From Pseudomonadota bacterium (GTDB lineage Bacteria > Pseudomonadota > Alphaproteobacteria > Azospirillales > Azospirillaceae): a DNA stretch of 64,000 nucleotides. The notes below the pieces were generated by a model, which had not been told where the DNA came from, did not search any database, and worked only from the letters and a program-made list of their open reading frames with translations. The translations under genes and the position numbers were made by a program. Numbering within the stretch: the stretch's first letter is position 1; each line of letters begins with the position of its first letter. The stretch is from assembly GCA_023423695.1 (NCBI GenBank), contig JAFAFA010000120.1, positions 1 through 64,000 on the forward strand. Reading direction: 5' to 3'. Shown piece by piece: positions 43,279 through 51,959 of this stretch.

Positions 43279-43393
43279 AAAGCGGATTGCAAGCCGCTTT
43301 GGACCGCGACGGCGGTCCCGGCCGCCCATGCGGCCGAAGCCCGACCGGCGAATGAGGTCATATGACTCTAAAGCGAATGCAAATTCGCTTTAG
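43279..43393 (+). repeat. Multi-palindrome intergenic repeat, copy 3 (complete)
   Basis: Complete 115-bp element in the same orientation as copy 2: AAAGCGGATTGC/AAGCCGCTTT at the left, GGACCGCGACGGCGGTCC and GGCCGC/GCGGCC hairpins in the middle, AAAGCGAATGCAAATTCGCTTT at the right. The TTA at 43390-43392 inside it is the stop codon of the chemoreceptor gene on the minus strand, the same relation as copy 2 has to the acetamidase gene. Confidence 0.9.
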
Positions 43394-44844
43394 AACAACT
43401 CGATAGCAGGGAGCGCGTCCGTCTGGCGGCCCGTGGTGCCGCTCATCACTTCCTCATGGCGACGCCACTGCACCTCGGTGACATAGGTCCGCGTCATCGT
43501 GTCGAGGACCGCCTTGAGGTCGGCCGGGGCTTCATTTCCCCCAACCTCCAGAAGGGCAGCCAAGCCATCGTTGAAGCGGCGCAGCCCGTCCAGACCGGCC
43601 AGCACGCTGTCGACTTGCTGCCGCACGATGTCCTGGAACTGGACCTGCCCCATGGCATTCATCATCACCTCGGCGATGCCCTGGCCGGTACGGTCCAATT
43701 CCTCCAGCAGGCTGCGCTGGTACTGGGCGACCCCTTGGAACCGATCGGACATGCTGACCAGCTGTTCGGTGAGGCCGGTCAGCATCGCCCGCTCGCTCTC
43801 CACCTTCTGCTCCAGTTGCTGGCCGTCGATCTGATGATTGATGGCCTGACGCATCTTCGAGATGCCGTCATGGACATGGCGGATGGCGGCCGAGGTCTGC
43901 TGCGACAGGTCCCGCACTTCCGCGGCGACGACCTTGAAGCCGTGGCCGAATTCCCCGGCCCTGGTCGCCTCGATGGTGGCGTTGAGCGCCAGCATGTTGG
44001 TGGCCGACAGAATGCGGGTGATGGCGTCGATGGAGCTTTCCAGCCCATCGGCCACCTGAACGATCTCCGAGAACCGGTTGCGGTCGTGCATGGCGTCCTG
44101 CAGCCGTTCCTCCAGGTAACGCTGCAGGCTGTCGATGCAATCGTGGTTGCGGGCGATGCTCTCGCCCGAACCGTCGATCAACGCCGACGATTCCCGGTCG
44201 GATCGGCGGATGAAATCCACAAGGCGAACGACATGGGCGTCGATGTCCCGCAGTTGCCCCAGGATGGTGAAGGCGGCGTTCTCGGTCTGGTCGACCACGG
44301 TGCGCAGATGCGCCCCGGTCACTTCGCAGAACCCGGGAACATCCGACACGGCGGCCGCGGCGCCGGCAGTCCGGCTTTCCAGAGCTTCGACATGGCGCCT
44401 CCGGGCGGAGAACAGGGCCGGGAGGCTGTCCCATTCGTCCGCGTGCGCCGCCTGCGCGAGACGGGCGCGCCAATGGGCGGCGTCCTCGGATATCGCCGCG
44501 AGCACCGCATCCGCTTCGTCGCCCGAATAGGCTTTCCCGTCGATGGTCAGTGCGGGCTTTGCCAGAAACTCCGAGAGGACGGCGCCGGTCGCATGCCGGC
44601 TGCCCATGAGCAGGAGCAGCGCCACCAGCCCGACGGCCAGCGCCCCGGCGGTTGCCAGCGCAAGGGCGGCAGGCGCCGGCACGCCGAACCCGCCGAGGAG
44701 TTCCACGCAGGCCGGGCCGAAAATCCAGACCAGCAGGGGAAGAACCACCATCTGAAGGCCAAGGCCCGTGGCGAGCAGAGTCCTCAGGCGCCGCATGTTC
44801 GAAAGATGCGTGTCTGGCTGGGCGGTGATGGTCAACCCGAACAT
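43390..44844 (-). CDS. Membrane-anchored methyl-accepting chemotaxis protein, no sensory domain
   Basis: 484 residues. Two closely spaced membrane helices (LLATGLGLQMVVLPLLVWIFG and ALALATAGALAVGLVALLLLMG) separated by a very short periplasmic loop, so no ligand domain outside. No HAMP domain is evident. The cytoplasmic coiled coil carries the signalling tip ATNMLALNATIEATRAGEFGHGFKVVAAEVRDLS. The tip departs from the usual EAARAGE-GRGFAVVA. The final residues IELF precede a stop codon supplied by repeat copy 3, so the tail may be foreshortened. Last gene of the chemosensory region, 34 bp after a CheY gene; it may sense internal cues or act as a structural array component. Confidence 0.88.
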   Translation of the reverse strand: MFGLTITAQPDTHLSNMRRLRTLLATGLGLQMVVLPLLVWIFGPACVELLGGFGVPAPAALALATAGALAVGLVALLLLMGSRHATGAVLSEFLAKPALTIDGKAYSGDEADAVLAAISEDAAHWRARLAQAAHADEWDSLPALFSARRRHVEALESRTAGAAAAVSDVPGFCEVTGAHLRTVVDQTENAAFTILGQLRDIDAHVVRLVDFIRRSDRESSALIDGSGESIARNHDCIDSLQRYLEERLQDAMHDRNRFSEIVQVADGLESSIDAITRILSATNMLALNATIEATRAGEFGHGFKVVAAEVRDLSQQTSAAIRHVHDGISKMRQAINHQIDGQQLEQKVESERAMLTGLTEQLVSMSDRFQGVAQYQRSLLEELDRTGQGIAEVMMNAMGQVQFQDIVRQQVDSVLAGLDGLRRFNDGLAALLEVGGNEAPADLKAVLDTMTRTYVTEVQWRRHEEVMSGTTGRQTDALPAIELF

Positions 44845-44878
44845 GATCGATTCCGTGTCTGTCGGTGCAAGTCTTGCG

Positions 44879-45253
44879 TCAGCGTGCGGTGGGAGCCACC
44901 TGCTTGATGACCTGCAGCAGCTGATCGCTCGCCACCGGCTTCACCAGCCATCCGGTGGCGCCGGCGGCCTTGGCCTCGGTGCGCTTGTCCTGCTGGGACT
45001 CGGTGGTCAGCACCAGGATCGGGGTGAAGCGGAAGCCCGCCTGCTTGCGCAATTCGCGGATCAGTTCCACCCCGGTCATGCCGGGCATGTGGTAGTCGGT
45101 GATGACCAGGGCCGGCTGCAACCCGCCCTGTGCCTTCTTCAGAGCCTCCGGACCGTTGGACGCCTTCTCAACGGCATAGCCGGCCTTGGTCAGGATGTCG
45201 GTCATGCTCATCAGGATGGTCGGGCTGTCGTCGACGAGGAAGATCGGCTTCAT
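44879..45253 (-). CDS. cheY: CheY-like single-domain response regulator
   Basis: 124-residue receiver alone: acidic pair in FLVDDSPTI, phospho-acceptor D53 in VITDYHMPGMTG, T in VLTTESQQ and K in GWLVKPVASDQL. No output domain. Its ATG overlaps the ParA stop as ATGA. Likely the phosphorylated output of the CheA in this operon, acting on a motor, a pilus or another target. Confidence 0.93.
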   Translation of the reverse strand: MKPIFLVDDSPTILMSMTDILTKAGYAVEKASNGPEALKKAQGGLQPALVITDYHMPGMTGVELIRELRKQAGFRFTPILVLTTESQQDKRTEAKAAGATGWLVKPVASDQLLQVIKQVAPTAR

Positions 45254-46083
45254 AACGGGACTCCGGTACGGGTAGGCGGGGGCAGGGGGCGGGCAGGCCG
45301 GCGGTCGGCGCCGCGGGAGGACAGGCTGGCGATCTCGTCGACGAGCAGGCTGTGGTCGAGCGCGCCGCGGCTGCGCGGACGGTATGCCGTGATCGGCTGT
45401 CCGGCGGCGAAGGCTTCGGCAAGCTGGATGTCGCTGCGGATGCCGGTGAAGATGCGGTCGGCCCCGAACTGGCGGCTCATCGCCTCGATCACCTGCCGAT
45501 GGAGGTTCAGCCGCCGGTCGACCATCACCGGGACGATGCCGAGAAGCTGCAGATCCGGATTGTGGTCCATCGCCACGCGGAAGAACAGCCGGCTCAATTG
45601 CCTGACGCCTTCGCCGGCCAGATGGTGTGGCAGCAGCGGCACCAGAACCGCATCGGCCGCCGTCAGCGCATTGACCAGCGTGCCGCCCAGCGATGGCGGC
45701 GTGTCGATGACGATCCGGTCGAAGCGGTCGCGAAGCGGCGCCAGCGCCGCCGCCAGCCGTCTGGCGGGCGTCACGCGGTCGGCCTCTTCATACCGCTCGT
45801 CCGCCGGTGCCAGCCAGATATTCGGCTGGTCGGTGGGCAGTATCGTGTCGGAAAGCGGAACGCCGTCGGCGCGCAGCGCGTCATGGGCGCGCGGCGTTCC
45901 CCGGGCGGGCTTGATGGCGAATCCGCAAGCGGCGTGGCCCTGGGTGTCGAGATCGACCAGGAGCGTGCGCAGGCCGCGCCGGCCGAATTCGGCAGCCAGA
46001 TTGACCGCGGTGGTGGTCTTGCCGGTTCCACCCTTGCGGTTGGACAGGGCAAGCACCTGAGGACAGTCGGATGGGGCGGTCAT
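45250..46083 (-). CDS. ParA-family ATPase
   Basis: 277 residues with the deviant Walker A KGGTGKTT at 17-24 (LALSNRKGGTGKTTTAVNLAAEFGRRG), Walker A' LLVDLDTQGHA, and IVIDTPPSLGGTLVNALTAADAVLVPL as Walker B. This is the soluble ParA/MipZ type that binds DNA non-specifically and positions cargo. No ParB gene is present. Embedded in a chemotaxis operon and overlapping both neighbours by ATGA, it is probably a positioning factor for cytoplasmic arrays, like PpfA of Rhodobacter sphaeroides, rather than a plasmid partition protein. Start MTAPSDC; a longer frame runs into the STAS gene and is rejected. Confidence 0.9.
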   Translation of the reverse strand: MTAPSDCPQVLALSNRKGGTGKTTTAVNLAAEFGRRGLRTLLVDLDTQGHAACGFAIKPARGTPRAHDALRADGVPLSDTILPTDQPNIWLAPADERYEEADRVTPARRLAAALAPLRDRFDRIVIDTPPSLGGTLVNALTAADAVLVPLLPHHLAGEGVRQLSRLFFRVAMDHNPDLQLLGIVPVMVDRRLNLHRQVIEAMSRQFGADRIFTGIRSDIQLAEAFAAGQPITAYRPRSRGALDHSLLVDEIASLSSRGADRRPARPLPPPTRTGVPL

Positions 46084-46328
46084 GACGGGGTATCCGCCGG
46101 CAAGGCCCCACTCAGCCAGCGCCGCCACTCGGCGTCCTCGGGCCAGGCGACAACCGCAGGCTTGGCGGCGATCAGCAATTGCAGGACGGCGGTGTGCAGG
46201 TGCTCGCAGCGGCTGAGATCGATCCGCGGCCGCTTGCGGCTCTTCAGCCAGTCCAGGAGGCTTTCGGCTTCCTCCACGGCACACACGCCTTCAAGCACGG
46301 CCAGGGTCTTCTCGAAGCGGATCGGCAT
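46080..46328 (-). CDS. Small STAS-like protein
   Basis: 82 residues resembling a compact STAS (anti-anti-sigma) fold: LEGVCAVEEAESLLDWLKSR, then RIDLSRCEHLHTAVLQLLIAAKPAVV with the strand-loop-helix in which STAS proteins carry a phosphorylatable Ser/Thr (here T in HLHTAVL). The ATG overlaps the cheA stop as TGATG; a GTG just upstream is less likely. Small STAS proteins occur in some alphaproteobacterial che operons, where they can help CheA-CheY dephosphorylation; that role is an inference here. Confidence 0.7.
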   Translation of the reverse strand: MPIRFEKTLAVLEGVCAVEEAESLLDWLKSRKRPRIDLSRCEHLHTAVLQLLIAAKPAVVAWPEDAEWRRWLSGALPADTPS

Positions 46329-48913
46329 CACACCAACTCCTTCAGATCAAGAACGAGGAGGACGCGGCCGTCGCCCAGCAAGGCCGTGCCGGAATAGCCG
46401 GGCATTCCGGCCAGGATGCCGTCCATCGGCTTGACGATGACTTCCAGGCTTTCGCGGAAGCCGTCGACGACCACGCCCAGCCGCTCCCTGCCGAAGCGGA
46501 CGACCATCACCGCTTCCTCCTCCGGCGGGTCGGCGGCCGGCGGAAGATCGAGCAGCCGGGCGAGCCGGACCAGAGGCACCACGGTGTTGCGCAGGACGAA
46601 GGCTTCATCGCCGCGGATGCTGTGGATGCGGGCCTGGGGAATGCGCACGGTCTCGGCGATGACGTCCATCGGAATGCCGAAGGCATGGCCGGCCACATCC
46701 ACCGACATGACGCGGGTCACGGCCATCGTCAGGGGGACCGCCAGCCGGACGGTCGCCCCGCCGCTCAGCGTGCTGGTCAGAGTGACGGTTCCTCCCGCCT
46801 TTTCCACCGCGGTGCGCACCACGTCCATGCCGACGCCACGGCCGGACAGATCCGACACTTGCTCCTTCGTCGAGAAGCCGGGGGCGAAGACCAGATTGAC
46901 CGCGTCGGTGTCGGACAGCGCCGCTGCGGCTTCGGCACTCAGCAGGCCGCGCTGCACCGCCTTGCGCCGGATCGTTTCCGGGTCGATGCCGGCGCCGTCG
47001 TCCGAGACCTCGATCACGACGCGGTCGTTCTCCTGGCAGGCCGACAGACGGATGGTCCCGGTTTCCGGCTTGCCGGCGGCGATGCGATCCTCCGGCGGTT
47101 CGATGCCGTGGTCGATGGCGTTGCGGATCATATGGACCAGCGGATCCACCAGACTTTCGATAACGGCCTTGTCGGCTTCGGTCTCCTCGCCGGTGACCAC
47201 CAGTTCGATCCGCTTGTCCAGCCGGCGGGCGAGATCGCGGACCAGACGCGGGAAGCGCTGGAACATCTGGCCGACGGGAAGCATGCGCACCGCCATGATG
47301 GCTGCTTGCAGTTCCTGGGCGATGCGGTCGATGACGGCGTGCTGGTCCTTGATCTCCCGTGCCATCTCGCGCGAGGCATAAATCTGCTCCGCCCGCCGGG
47401 AGAGATAGGGCATGCCGTTCTTGGCGACCACCAGCTCGCCGATCAGGTTCATCAGGGAATCGACCTTGCCCTGGTCGACCTTCAACACCTTCTGCGCCGC
47501 GGCGGTTTCGGTCCGTGTCACCTCCGGCATGCGCTCGGCCGGCCGGGCACCCCCGTGCGCCGGCTCCACCGCGTTCTCCGGAGCAAGGGCGGGGGCGGCG
47601 ACGGGCCGGTCGCCGAGAAGGGTGGTCAGTACGGTGCGCAGGCTCGCGGGGTCGCTTTCCCCGGTGGCCTTGCCCAGCGCCCCGTCCAGGACACCATCGT
47701 GATGTCCAATGGCCCGCAGGGTATTGCGCACGGCCGCCGCCGCCGCCTCGATGTGGCCGAGGCGAACCTCCGGCGGGCAGGGGCTGTCGAGCAGACGGAG
47801 TTGGGCCCGCAGGATCGCCCTGCTGTCGTCATCCAATCCGATGGTGCGGACGGTGCCGGCGGAAAGCGGTGCGGTGGTCCAGTCCGGATCGGTGCCGCCG
47901 ACGATGGCGTCGACCAGAGCGTTCAGCCAGCCGGGCAGGGGACGGTCGCAATCGTCCGGTCCCAGCACCGCGAGCAGGGCGCGCAAACCCGATTCCTGAT
48001 GAGTCCCGGAGCCGGTCAACCCCAGCAGAGTCCGGGTGGCCGACCGCAGCCTTGGAGCATCGCCGCGCTCCAGCCAGCCGAGCGCATTCTCGGCAAAATC
48101 CTCGTAGAGCGGTCCGTCGATCCCGTCGCCGTCCAGAAGGACCAGATGCCGGGGCTCCACACCGACGATCTCGACCTGCTCCTCCACGTAGCGGAAGAGT
48201 TCCCGAACCATGTCGCCCGGAGCGGCGGTCAGCAGCCGGAAACGGACGGCACAGACGAAGGGGTCGTAGTCGGCCAGCGCCGGCAGTTCCATGATCGGGG
48301 CGATGCGGAGCGCCAGCAGATCCGGCAGTTGGCGGGCGAGGTGGACGGGATCCTCACCGTTGAAGAAGCATTGGCTGTCGGGCCGGTATTCGACCGCCCA
48401 CACCGCCGCACCGTTCAGCGCGAGCTCCATCGCGGCCAGCCGTTCGGCTTCACTGAAGTCGGCCAACCAGGCGGCGGTGGTCTGCGCTGCGCCGGCCGCC
48501 GCCATGGCAACGCCATCGGTCGTGATCCCTGCACCCAGCAGAGCGCGCTGGCGCGCGACCATGCCGTCCGACAGGGCGTCGGCCCCGTCGGGCAGGCAGC
48601 CGGTGGCCTCCAGATCGTCGAGCCAGCGGCTGACCTGGTCCAGCCCGTCGAGCAGCAGATCGACCGTGCCGGGATCGAGCATCAGCGTTTCGGCGCGCAC
48701 CGCTCCAAGCAGATCCTCACCGGCATGGACCAGGCGGGTCAGCGGCGCAATCTCGAAGAGACCCGAGGCACCCTTCAGCGTATGAACCGAACGGAAAATG
48801 GTGTTGACCAGTTCGCCGTCGTCCGGCGCCTTTTCCAGCGCCAGCAGGCCTTCCGCCGCCTTTTCCAGCAGATCGCGGCTTTCGGAGATGAATTGACCGA
48901 GAAGATCGCTCAT
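46328..48913 (-). CDS. cheA: Chemotaxis histidine kinase CheA with extended middle region
   Basis: 861 residues. P1 phosphotransfer domain with H44 (FRSVHTLKGASGLF); a P2-like domain at ~170-252 (WAVEYRPDSQCFFNGEDP ... ELFRYVEEQVEIVGV); an unassigned helical region ~262-440; P3 dimer helices from ~476 (KVDSLMNLIGELVVAKNG); ATPase domain with N-box HMIRNAIDHG (N598) and G2 box GRGVGMDVV; and a C-terminal CheW-like domain (~731-861). All kinase residues are intact. Typical CheA is ~650-750 residues, so the middle is ~150 longer. Core kinase of this array; overlaps its CheY neighbour by ATGA. Confidence 0.93.
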   Translation of the reverse strand: MSDLLGQFISESRDLLEKAAEGLLALEKAPDDGELVNTIFRSVHTLKGASGLFEIAPLTRLVHAGEDLLGAVRAETLMLDPGTVDLLLDGLDQVSRWLDDLEATGCLPDGADALSDGMVARQRALLGAGITTDGVAMAAAGAAQTTAAWLADFSEAERLAAMELALNGAAVWAVEYRPDSQCFFNGEDPVHLARQLPDLLALRIAPIMELPALADYDPFVCAVRFRLLTAAPGDMVRELFRYVEEQVEIVGVEPRHLVLLDGDGIDGPLYEDFAENALGWLERGDAPRLRSATRTLLGLTGSGTHQESGLRALLAVLGPDDCDRPLPGWLNALVDAIVGGTDPDWTTAPLSAGTVRTIGLDDDSRAILRAQLRLLDSPCPPEVRLGHIEAAAAAVRNTLRAIGHHDGVLDGALGKATGESDPASLRTVLTTLLGDRPVAAPALAPENAVEPAHGGARPAERMPEVTRTETAAAQKVLKVDQGKVDSLMNLIGELVVAKNGMPYLSRRAEQIYASREMAREIKDQHAVIDRIAQELQAAIMAVRMLPVGQMFQRFPRLVRDLARRLDKRIELVVTGEETEADKAVIESLVDPLVHMIRNAIDHGIEPPEDRIAAGKPETGTIRLSACQENDRVVIEVSDDGAGIDPETIRRKAVQRGLLSAEAAAALSDTDAVNLVFAPGFSTKEQVSDLSGRGVGMDVVRTAVEKAGGTVTLTSTLSGGATVRLAVPLTMAVTRVMSVDVAGHAFGIPMDVIAETVRIPQARIHSIRGDEAFVLRNTVVPLVRLARLLDLPPAADPPEEEAVMVVRFGRERLGVVVDGFRESLEVIVKPMDGILAGMPGYSGTALLGDGRVLLVLDLKELV

Positions 48914-49284
48914 GACACCGGACCTCCGGTCATCAGCGCCACGGTGCGGAACAGGGCATCGGGCTGCACGGGCTTGACCATGTAGAGATTGGCTCCGGCG
49001 GCGTAGGCGCGCGCGGCGTCGCTGTCCTTCGCCTCCGTGGAGATCATGATTGCCGGCACGGCGCGCAGAGCGGGCTCCCGGCGCGCGGTCGACAGGAACC
49101 GGTATCCGTCCATCTTCGGCATGTTGACGTCGACCAGGAACAGGTCGAAGGCGTCGGCCAGCGCCTTTTCCAGCCCCTCGAGCCCGTTGACCGCCTCATC
49201 GACGGTGAAGCCGGCGGCTTCCAACACGTCGCGGTAATAGAGACGAACGGTCGCGGCATCGTCGACGACGAGCACACGCTTCAT
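48910..49284 (-). CDS. CheY-like response regulator
   Basis: 124-residue receiver: LVVDDAATVRL, D52 in LVDVNMPKMDG, MISTEAKDSDAA and K in YMVKPVQPD. The start MKRVLVV is the true one; an open frame extending through the cheR 3' end is spurious. Its end overlaps cheA (ATGA). Second single-domain receiver in the operon; one may act as a phosphate sink, the other as output. Confidence 0.92.
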   Translation of the reverse strand: MKRVLVVDDAATVRLYYRDVLEAAGFTVDEAVNGLEGLEKALADAFDLFLVDVNMPKMDGYRFLSTARREPALRAVPAIMISTEAKDSDAARAYAAGANLYMVKPVQPDALFRTVALMTGGPVS

Positions 49285-49316
49285 GGCGGCCTCCTGTGGG
49301 CGCGGGAACGGCAGGA

Positions 49317-50195
49317 TCATGGCGCGTCCCCATGCTCCGGCTTCTGGTAGACGATGGCATCCGGGAACCGGCGGACACGGAACAGCGGAGAGATGCGGCT
49401 CATCGATTCCGAGTGGCCGAGACAGCAGAAACCACCCGGCTGAAGTGCGTCGAAGATGGTTTCCGCCGCTTGGCGCCGCGACAGGTCGTCGAAATAGATC
49501 AGCAGGTTCCGGCAGAAGACGACGTCGAAATCCCGATGCCGCCGGGTTTGCAGCGGATCGTTCAGGTTCACCGTGGTGAACTCGATCGAGTTTCGCAGAT
49601 CGTCGATGATCTGGTAGGCGTCCTCGCCGACGCGCGAGAAGAAGCGCCGCCGCGTGGCCTGCGGCAGGTATTGCAGGGCGCGTTCGCCGTAGCGGCCCTG
49701 GCGCGCTGCCTCCAACACCTTGGTATCGATGTCCGATGCGACGATCTCGACGTCGAAGCGGTCGACATGCTCCCAATGTTCCAACAGGTAGAGGGCCAGC
49801 GAATAGGGTTCCTCCCCCGTCGCACAGGGGATCGACCAGATGCGCAGCCGCTCGCCCGCCGCCTTGCGCCGCACCAGTTCCGGCAGGATCGACTGCACCA
49901 GGCAGCGGAACTGGTATTCCTCCCGGTAGAAATAGGTCTCGTTGACCGTCATCGCGTTGATGAGGGTCTGGACCTCTTCCCCCGAAACCTGGAACCGCAG
50001 GTGGGTGAAGTATTCGCGGAAGTCGCGCAGCTTCAGCGCCTCGACCCGGTCGATCAGGCGCTTGTCAACGAAATAGCGCTTCTTTGCGTCGAAGGAAATG
50101 CCGGTCTTCCGGTAGAAAAACTCCTGGAAACGCGCGAAATCCTCGTCGGAGATCGTGATTCCCTGCGGCTGTGCGGCAGTCTGCGGGCTGGCCAT
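49317..50195 (-). CDS. cheR: Chemoreceptor methyltransferase CheR
   Basis: 292 residues: N-terminal helical recognition domain (ISDEDFARFQEFFYRKTGISF; NAMTVNETYFYREEYQF) and the SAM-binding methyltransferase core (RIWSIPCATGEEPYSLALYLLE; IVASDIDTKVLEAARQGRY; FDVVFCRNLLIYFDDLSRRQAAE). Methylates glutamates on the receptors of this cluster with S-adenosylmethionine. Lies 3 bp after the HEAT-repeat gene. Paired with CheB, so adaptation by methylation is expected. Confidence 0.95.
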   Translation of the reverse strand: MASPQTAAQPQGITISDEDFARFQEFFYRKTGISFDAKKRYFVDKRLIDRVEALKLRDFREYFTHLRFQVSGEEVQTLINAMTVNETYFYREEYQFRCLVQSILPELVRRKAAGERLRIWSIPCATGEEPYSLALYLLEHWEHVDRFDVEIVASDIDTKVLEAARQGRYGERALQYLPQATRRRFFSRVGEDAYQIIDDLRNSIEFTTVNLNDPLQTRRHRDFDVVFCRNLLIYFDDLSRRQAAETIFDALQPGGFCCLGHSESMSRISPLFRVRRFPDAIVYQKPEHGDAP

Positions 50196-50198
50196 GCC

Positions 50199-50837
50199 TC
50201 AGCCTCCGCGGATGCGGCGCAGGGCGGTGCGCTGGGTGAAAGCCAGGAACGCATCGCCGGGGAAGCGCCGAACCACCCGTTCCAGATCGGCACAGGCGGC
50301 TTCCGTCCCGACCTCCGCCAGCGTGTCGATCGCGGCGGCGACGACGTTGACATGCCCGTCGTCTCTCAGGACGGCCAGCATCCAGCGTTCCACGTCAGGA
50401 TGGCGCAGATTGCCGGCCACATTGACGGCGAAGATGCGCACGTCGGAGTCCGGATCGGCGAGCAGCGCTTCCATGCGCGGCGCCACCGGTCGGGGAAGCT
50501 GTTGAAGCGTCTCGATGGCGCCGTTGCGCAGCGCCGGATCCTCGTCGCTCAGCAGCGGCAGCAGCCCCGCCACAGCGGCATCTCCGCCGATGGCGGCCAG
50601 CGCCAGGAAGATCGCCTCGCGCACCGGCCCGTCCGTCTCGGCCGGCAGCCGTCCGCAAAGAACTTTGACGGACTCGTCGCCTCCGGCTTCGGCCAAGGCA
50701 CGCACGGCGGCGCGGCGAACCGATGCGGCCGGCGCGGCGAGGCTGGCCGGCAGGTCCCGGCGGTCAGCGAAGGACTGGGCACTGTCGTCCGGCAGCGGTT
50801 CAGGGGCGGGCAGGGTCGGCTTCTTGACGAGCGGCAT
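50199..50837 (-). CDS. HEAT-repeat protein of the chemosensory operon
   Basis: 212 residues. From ~45 it is built of helical HEAT-type repeats (SVRRAAVRALAEAG; PVREAIFLALAAIGGDAAVAGLLPLL; ALRNGAIETLQQL; DVRIFAVNVAGNLRHPDVERWMLAVL), a protein-protein interaction scaffold. The start MPLVKKPTLPAP was chosen because the upstream extension is Arg-rich; its LVKK-x-TL N-terminus matches that of the soluble receptor (MALVKKTTL), suggesting a shared docking peptide. Cotranscribed between cheB and cheR. Function unknown; a regulatory adaptor for CheA/ParA or a receptor scaffold is possible. Confidence 0.8.
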   Translation of the reverse strand: MPLVKKPTLPAPEPLPDDSAQSFADRRDLPASLAAPAASVRRAAVRALAEAGGDESVKVLCGRLPAETDGPVREAIFLALAAIGGDAAVAGLLPLLSDEDPALRNGAIETLQQLPRPVAPRMEALLADPDSDVRIFAVNVAGNLRHPDVERWMLAVLRDDGHVNVVAAAIDTLAEVGTEAACADLERVVRRFPGDAFLAFTQRTALRRIRGG

Positions 50838-50863
50838 TCGCGTTCTTGTCCTTCTTCGGGCCG

Positions 50864-51937
50864 TCAGGAAAGCCAGCGCAGGATCTGGCCGGCGATGTCG
50901 CCGCAAGGCAGCACGGCGTCGGCCCCGCCGCGGCGGATCAGGTCTGCCGGCATGCCGAAGACGACGGCGGTGGATTCGTCTTCCGCGATGGTGCGCCCGC
51001 CCATGCGCCGCAATACGGTCATGGCGGCGGCGCCGTCGCTGCCCATGCCGGTCAGCATCACGCCGATCAGCCGGTCGGCGGCGACCTGACGCATGGCGCT
51101 GGCCACCAGCCGTTCGACGCTGGGATGCCAGAGATGCGTGTCGTCGCTGGGCATCGGCACGGCGGTCAGCCGGCCCAGGCGTTTCTCGACCACCATGTCG
51201 GCGTCGCCGCGGGCGATATAGACACGGCCGGGTTGCAGGGCGGCAGGCTTGCCGACCTCAACCACGTCGAGCGCACAGACTCCGTTCATGCGCTGGGCGA
51301 AGACGCCGGTGAACGCGCCCGGCATATGCTGGGCGACCAGGACCGGCCATGGCAGGTCGGCGGGCAGCCGCGGCAGCACCTCTTCGAGCGTACGGGGACC
51401 GCCGGTGGACACGCCGATCAGGATCAGCCCCTGGGTGTCGCTGCGCAGCGGCGGCAACGGCTGCGCAGCGGGTATGGGCTTCGCCGGGTCCGGCCGGCCG
51501 CTCTGCTCTCGCAGGCGGCGGGTCAGAGTGCGGGCGCGGCGGATGCGAGCCCCCGCCGCCGCACGCACCTTGGCCACCAGTTCGTGCCGGATGCGGTTGA
51601 TATGCAGCGACACCGTTCCGTCCGGCTTCTGGACGACGTCCACCGCCCCGAGCGCCAGCGCCTCCAGCGTCACTTCCGCACCTTCGGCGGTCAGAGAGGA
51701 GACCATCACCACCGGTCGCGGTTCGCGGGCCATGATTTCGCCGAGGCAGGTCAGGCCATCCATCTCCGGCATGTTGACGTCCAGCGTCACCACGTCGGGA
51801 CGATAGCTTTCGATCTGCTCCAGCGCATCGCGGCCGTTGCGGGCCAGCGCCACCTCGAAACCGGCTTCGGCCTCGAAAATCTCGCGCAGGCACCGCCGCA
51901 TCAGCGCGGAATCATCGACGATCAGCACCTTCACCAT
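50864..51937 (-). CDS. cheB: Protein-glutamate methylesterase CheB
   Basis: 357 residues: receiver domain with D53 in VTLDVNMPEMDGLTCL, an Arg-rich linker, then the methylesterase domain with the catalytic triad: S in IGVSTGGPRTLEEVL, H in LVAQHMPGAFT and D in LTGMGSDGAAAM. CheB demethylates and deamidates receptors when phosphorylated by CheA. The ATG at MVKVLIVDD is chosen over a TTG two codons upstream. Lies between the HEAT gene and the triple-CheW gene. Confidence 0.95.
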   Translation of the reverse strand: MVKVLIVDDSALMRRCLREIFEAEAGFEVALARNGRDALEQIESYRPDVVTLDVNMPEMDGLTCLGEIMAREPRPVVMVSSLTAEGAEVTLEALALGAVDVVQKPDGTVSLHINRIRHELVAKVRAAAGARIRRARTLTRRLREQSGRPDPAKPIPAAQPLPPLRSDTQGLILIGVSTGGPRTLEEVLPRLPADLPWPVLVAQHMPGAFTGVFAQRMNGVCALDVVEVGKPAALQPGRVYIARGDADMVVEKRLGRLTAVPMPSDDTHLWHPSVERLVASAMRQVAADRLIGVMLTGMGSDGAAAMTVLRRMGGRTIAEDESTAVVFGMPADLIRRGGADAVLPCGDIAGQILRWLS

Positions 51938-51959
51938 GGCCAACCCGTCTCAACTCCGA

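Noticed and set aside
45250..46083. ParA as part of a plasmid or phage partition locus
   Set aside because: No ParB, parS-like palindrome or replication gene is adjacent; the gene overlaps cheY and STAS genes by ATGA within the che operon.
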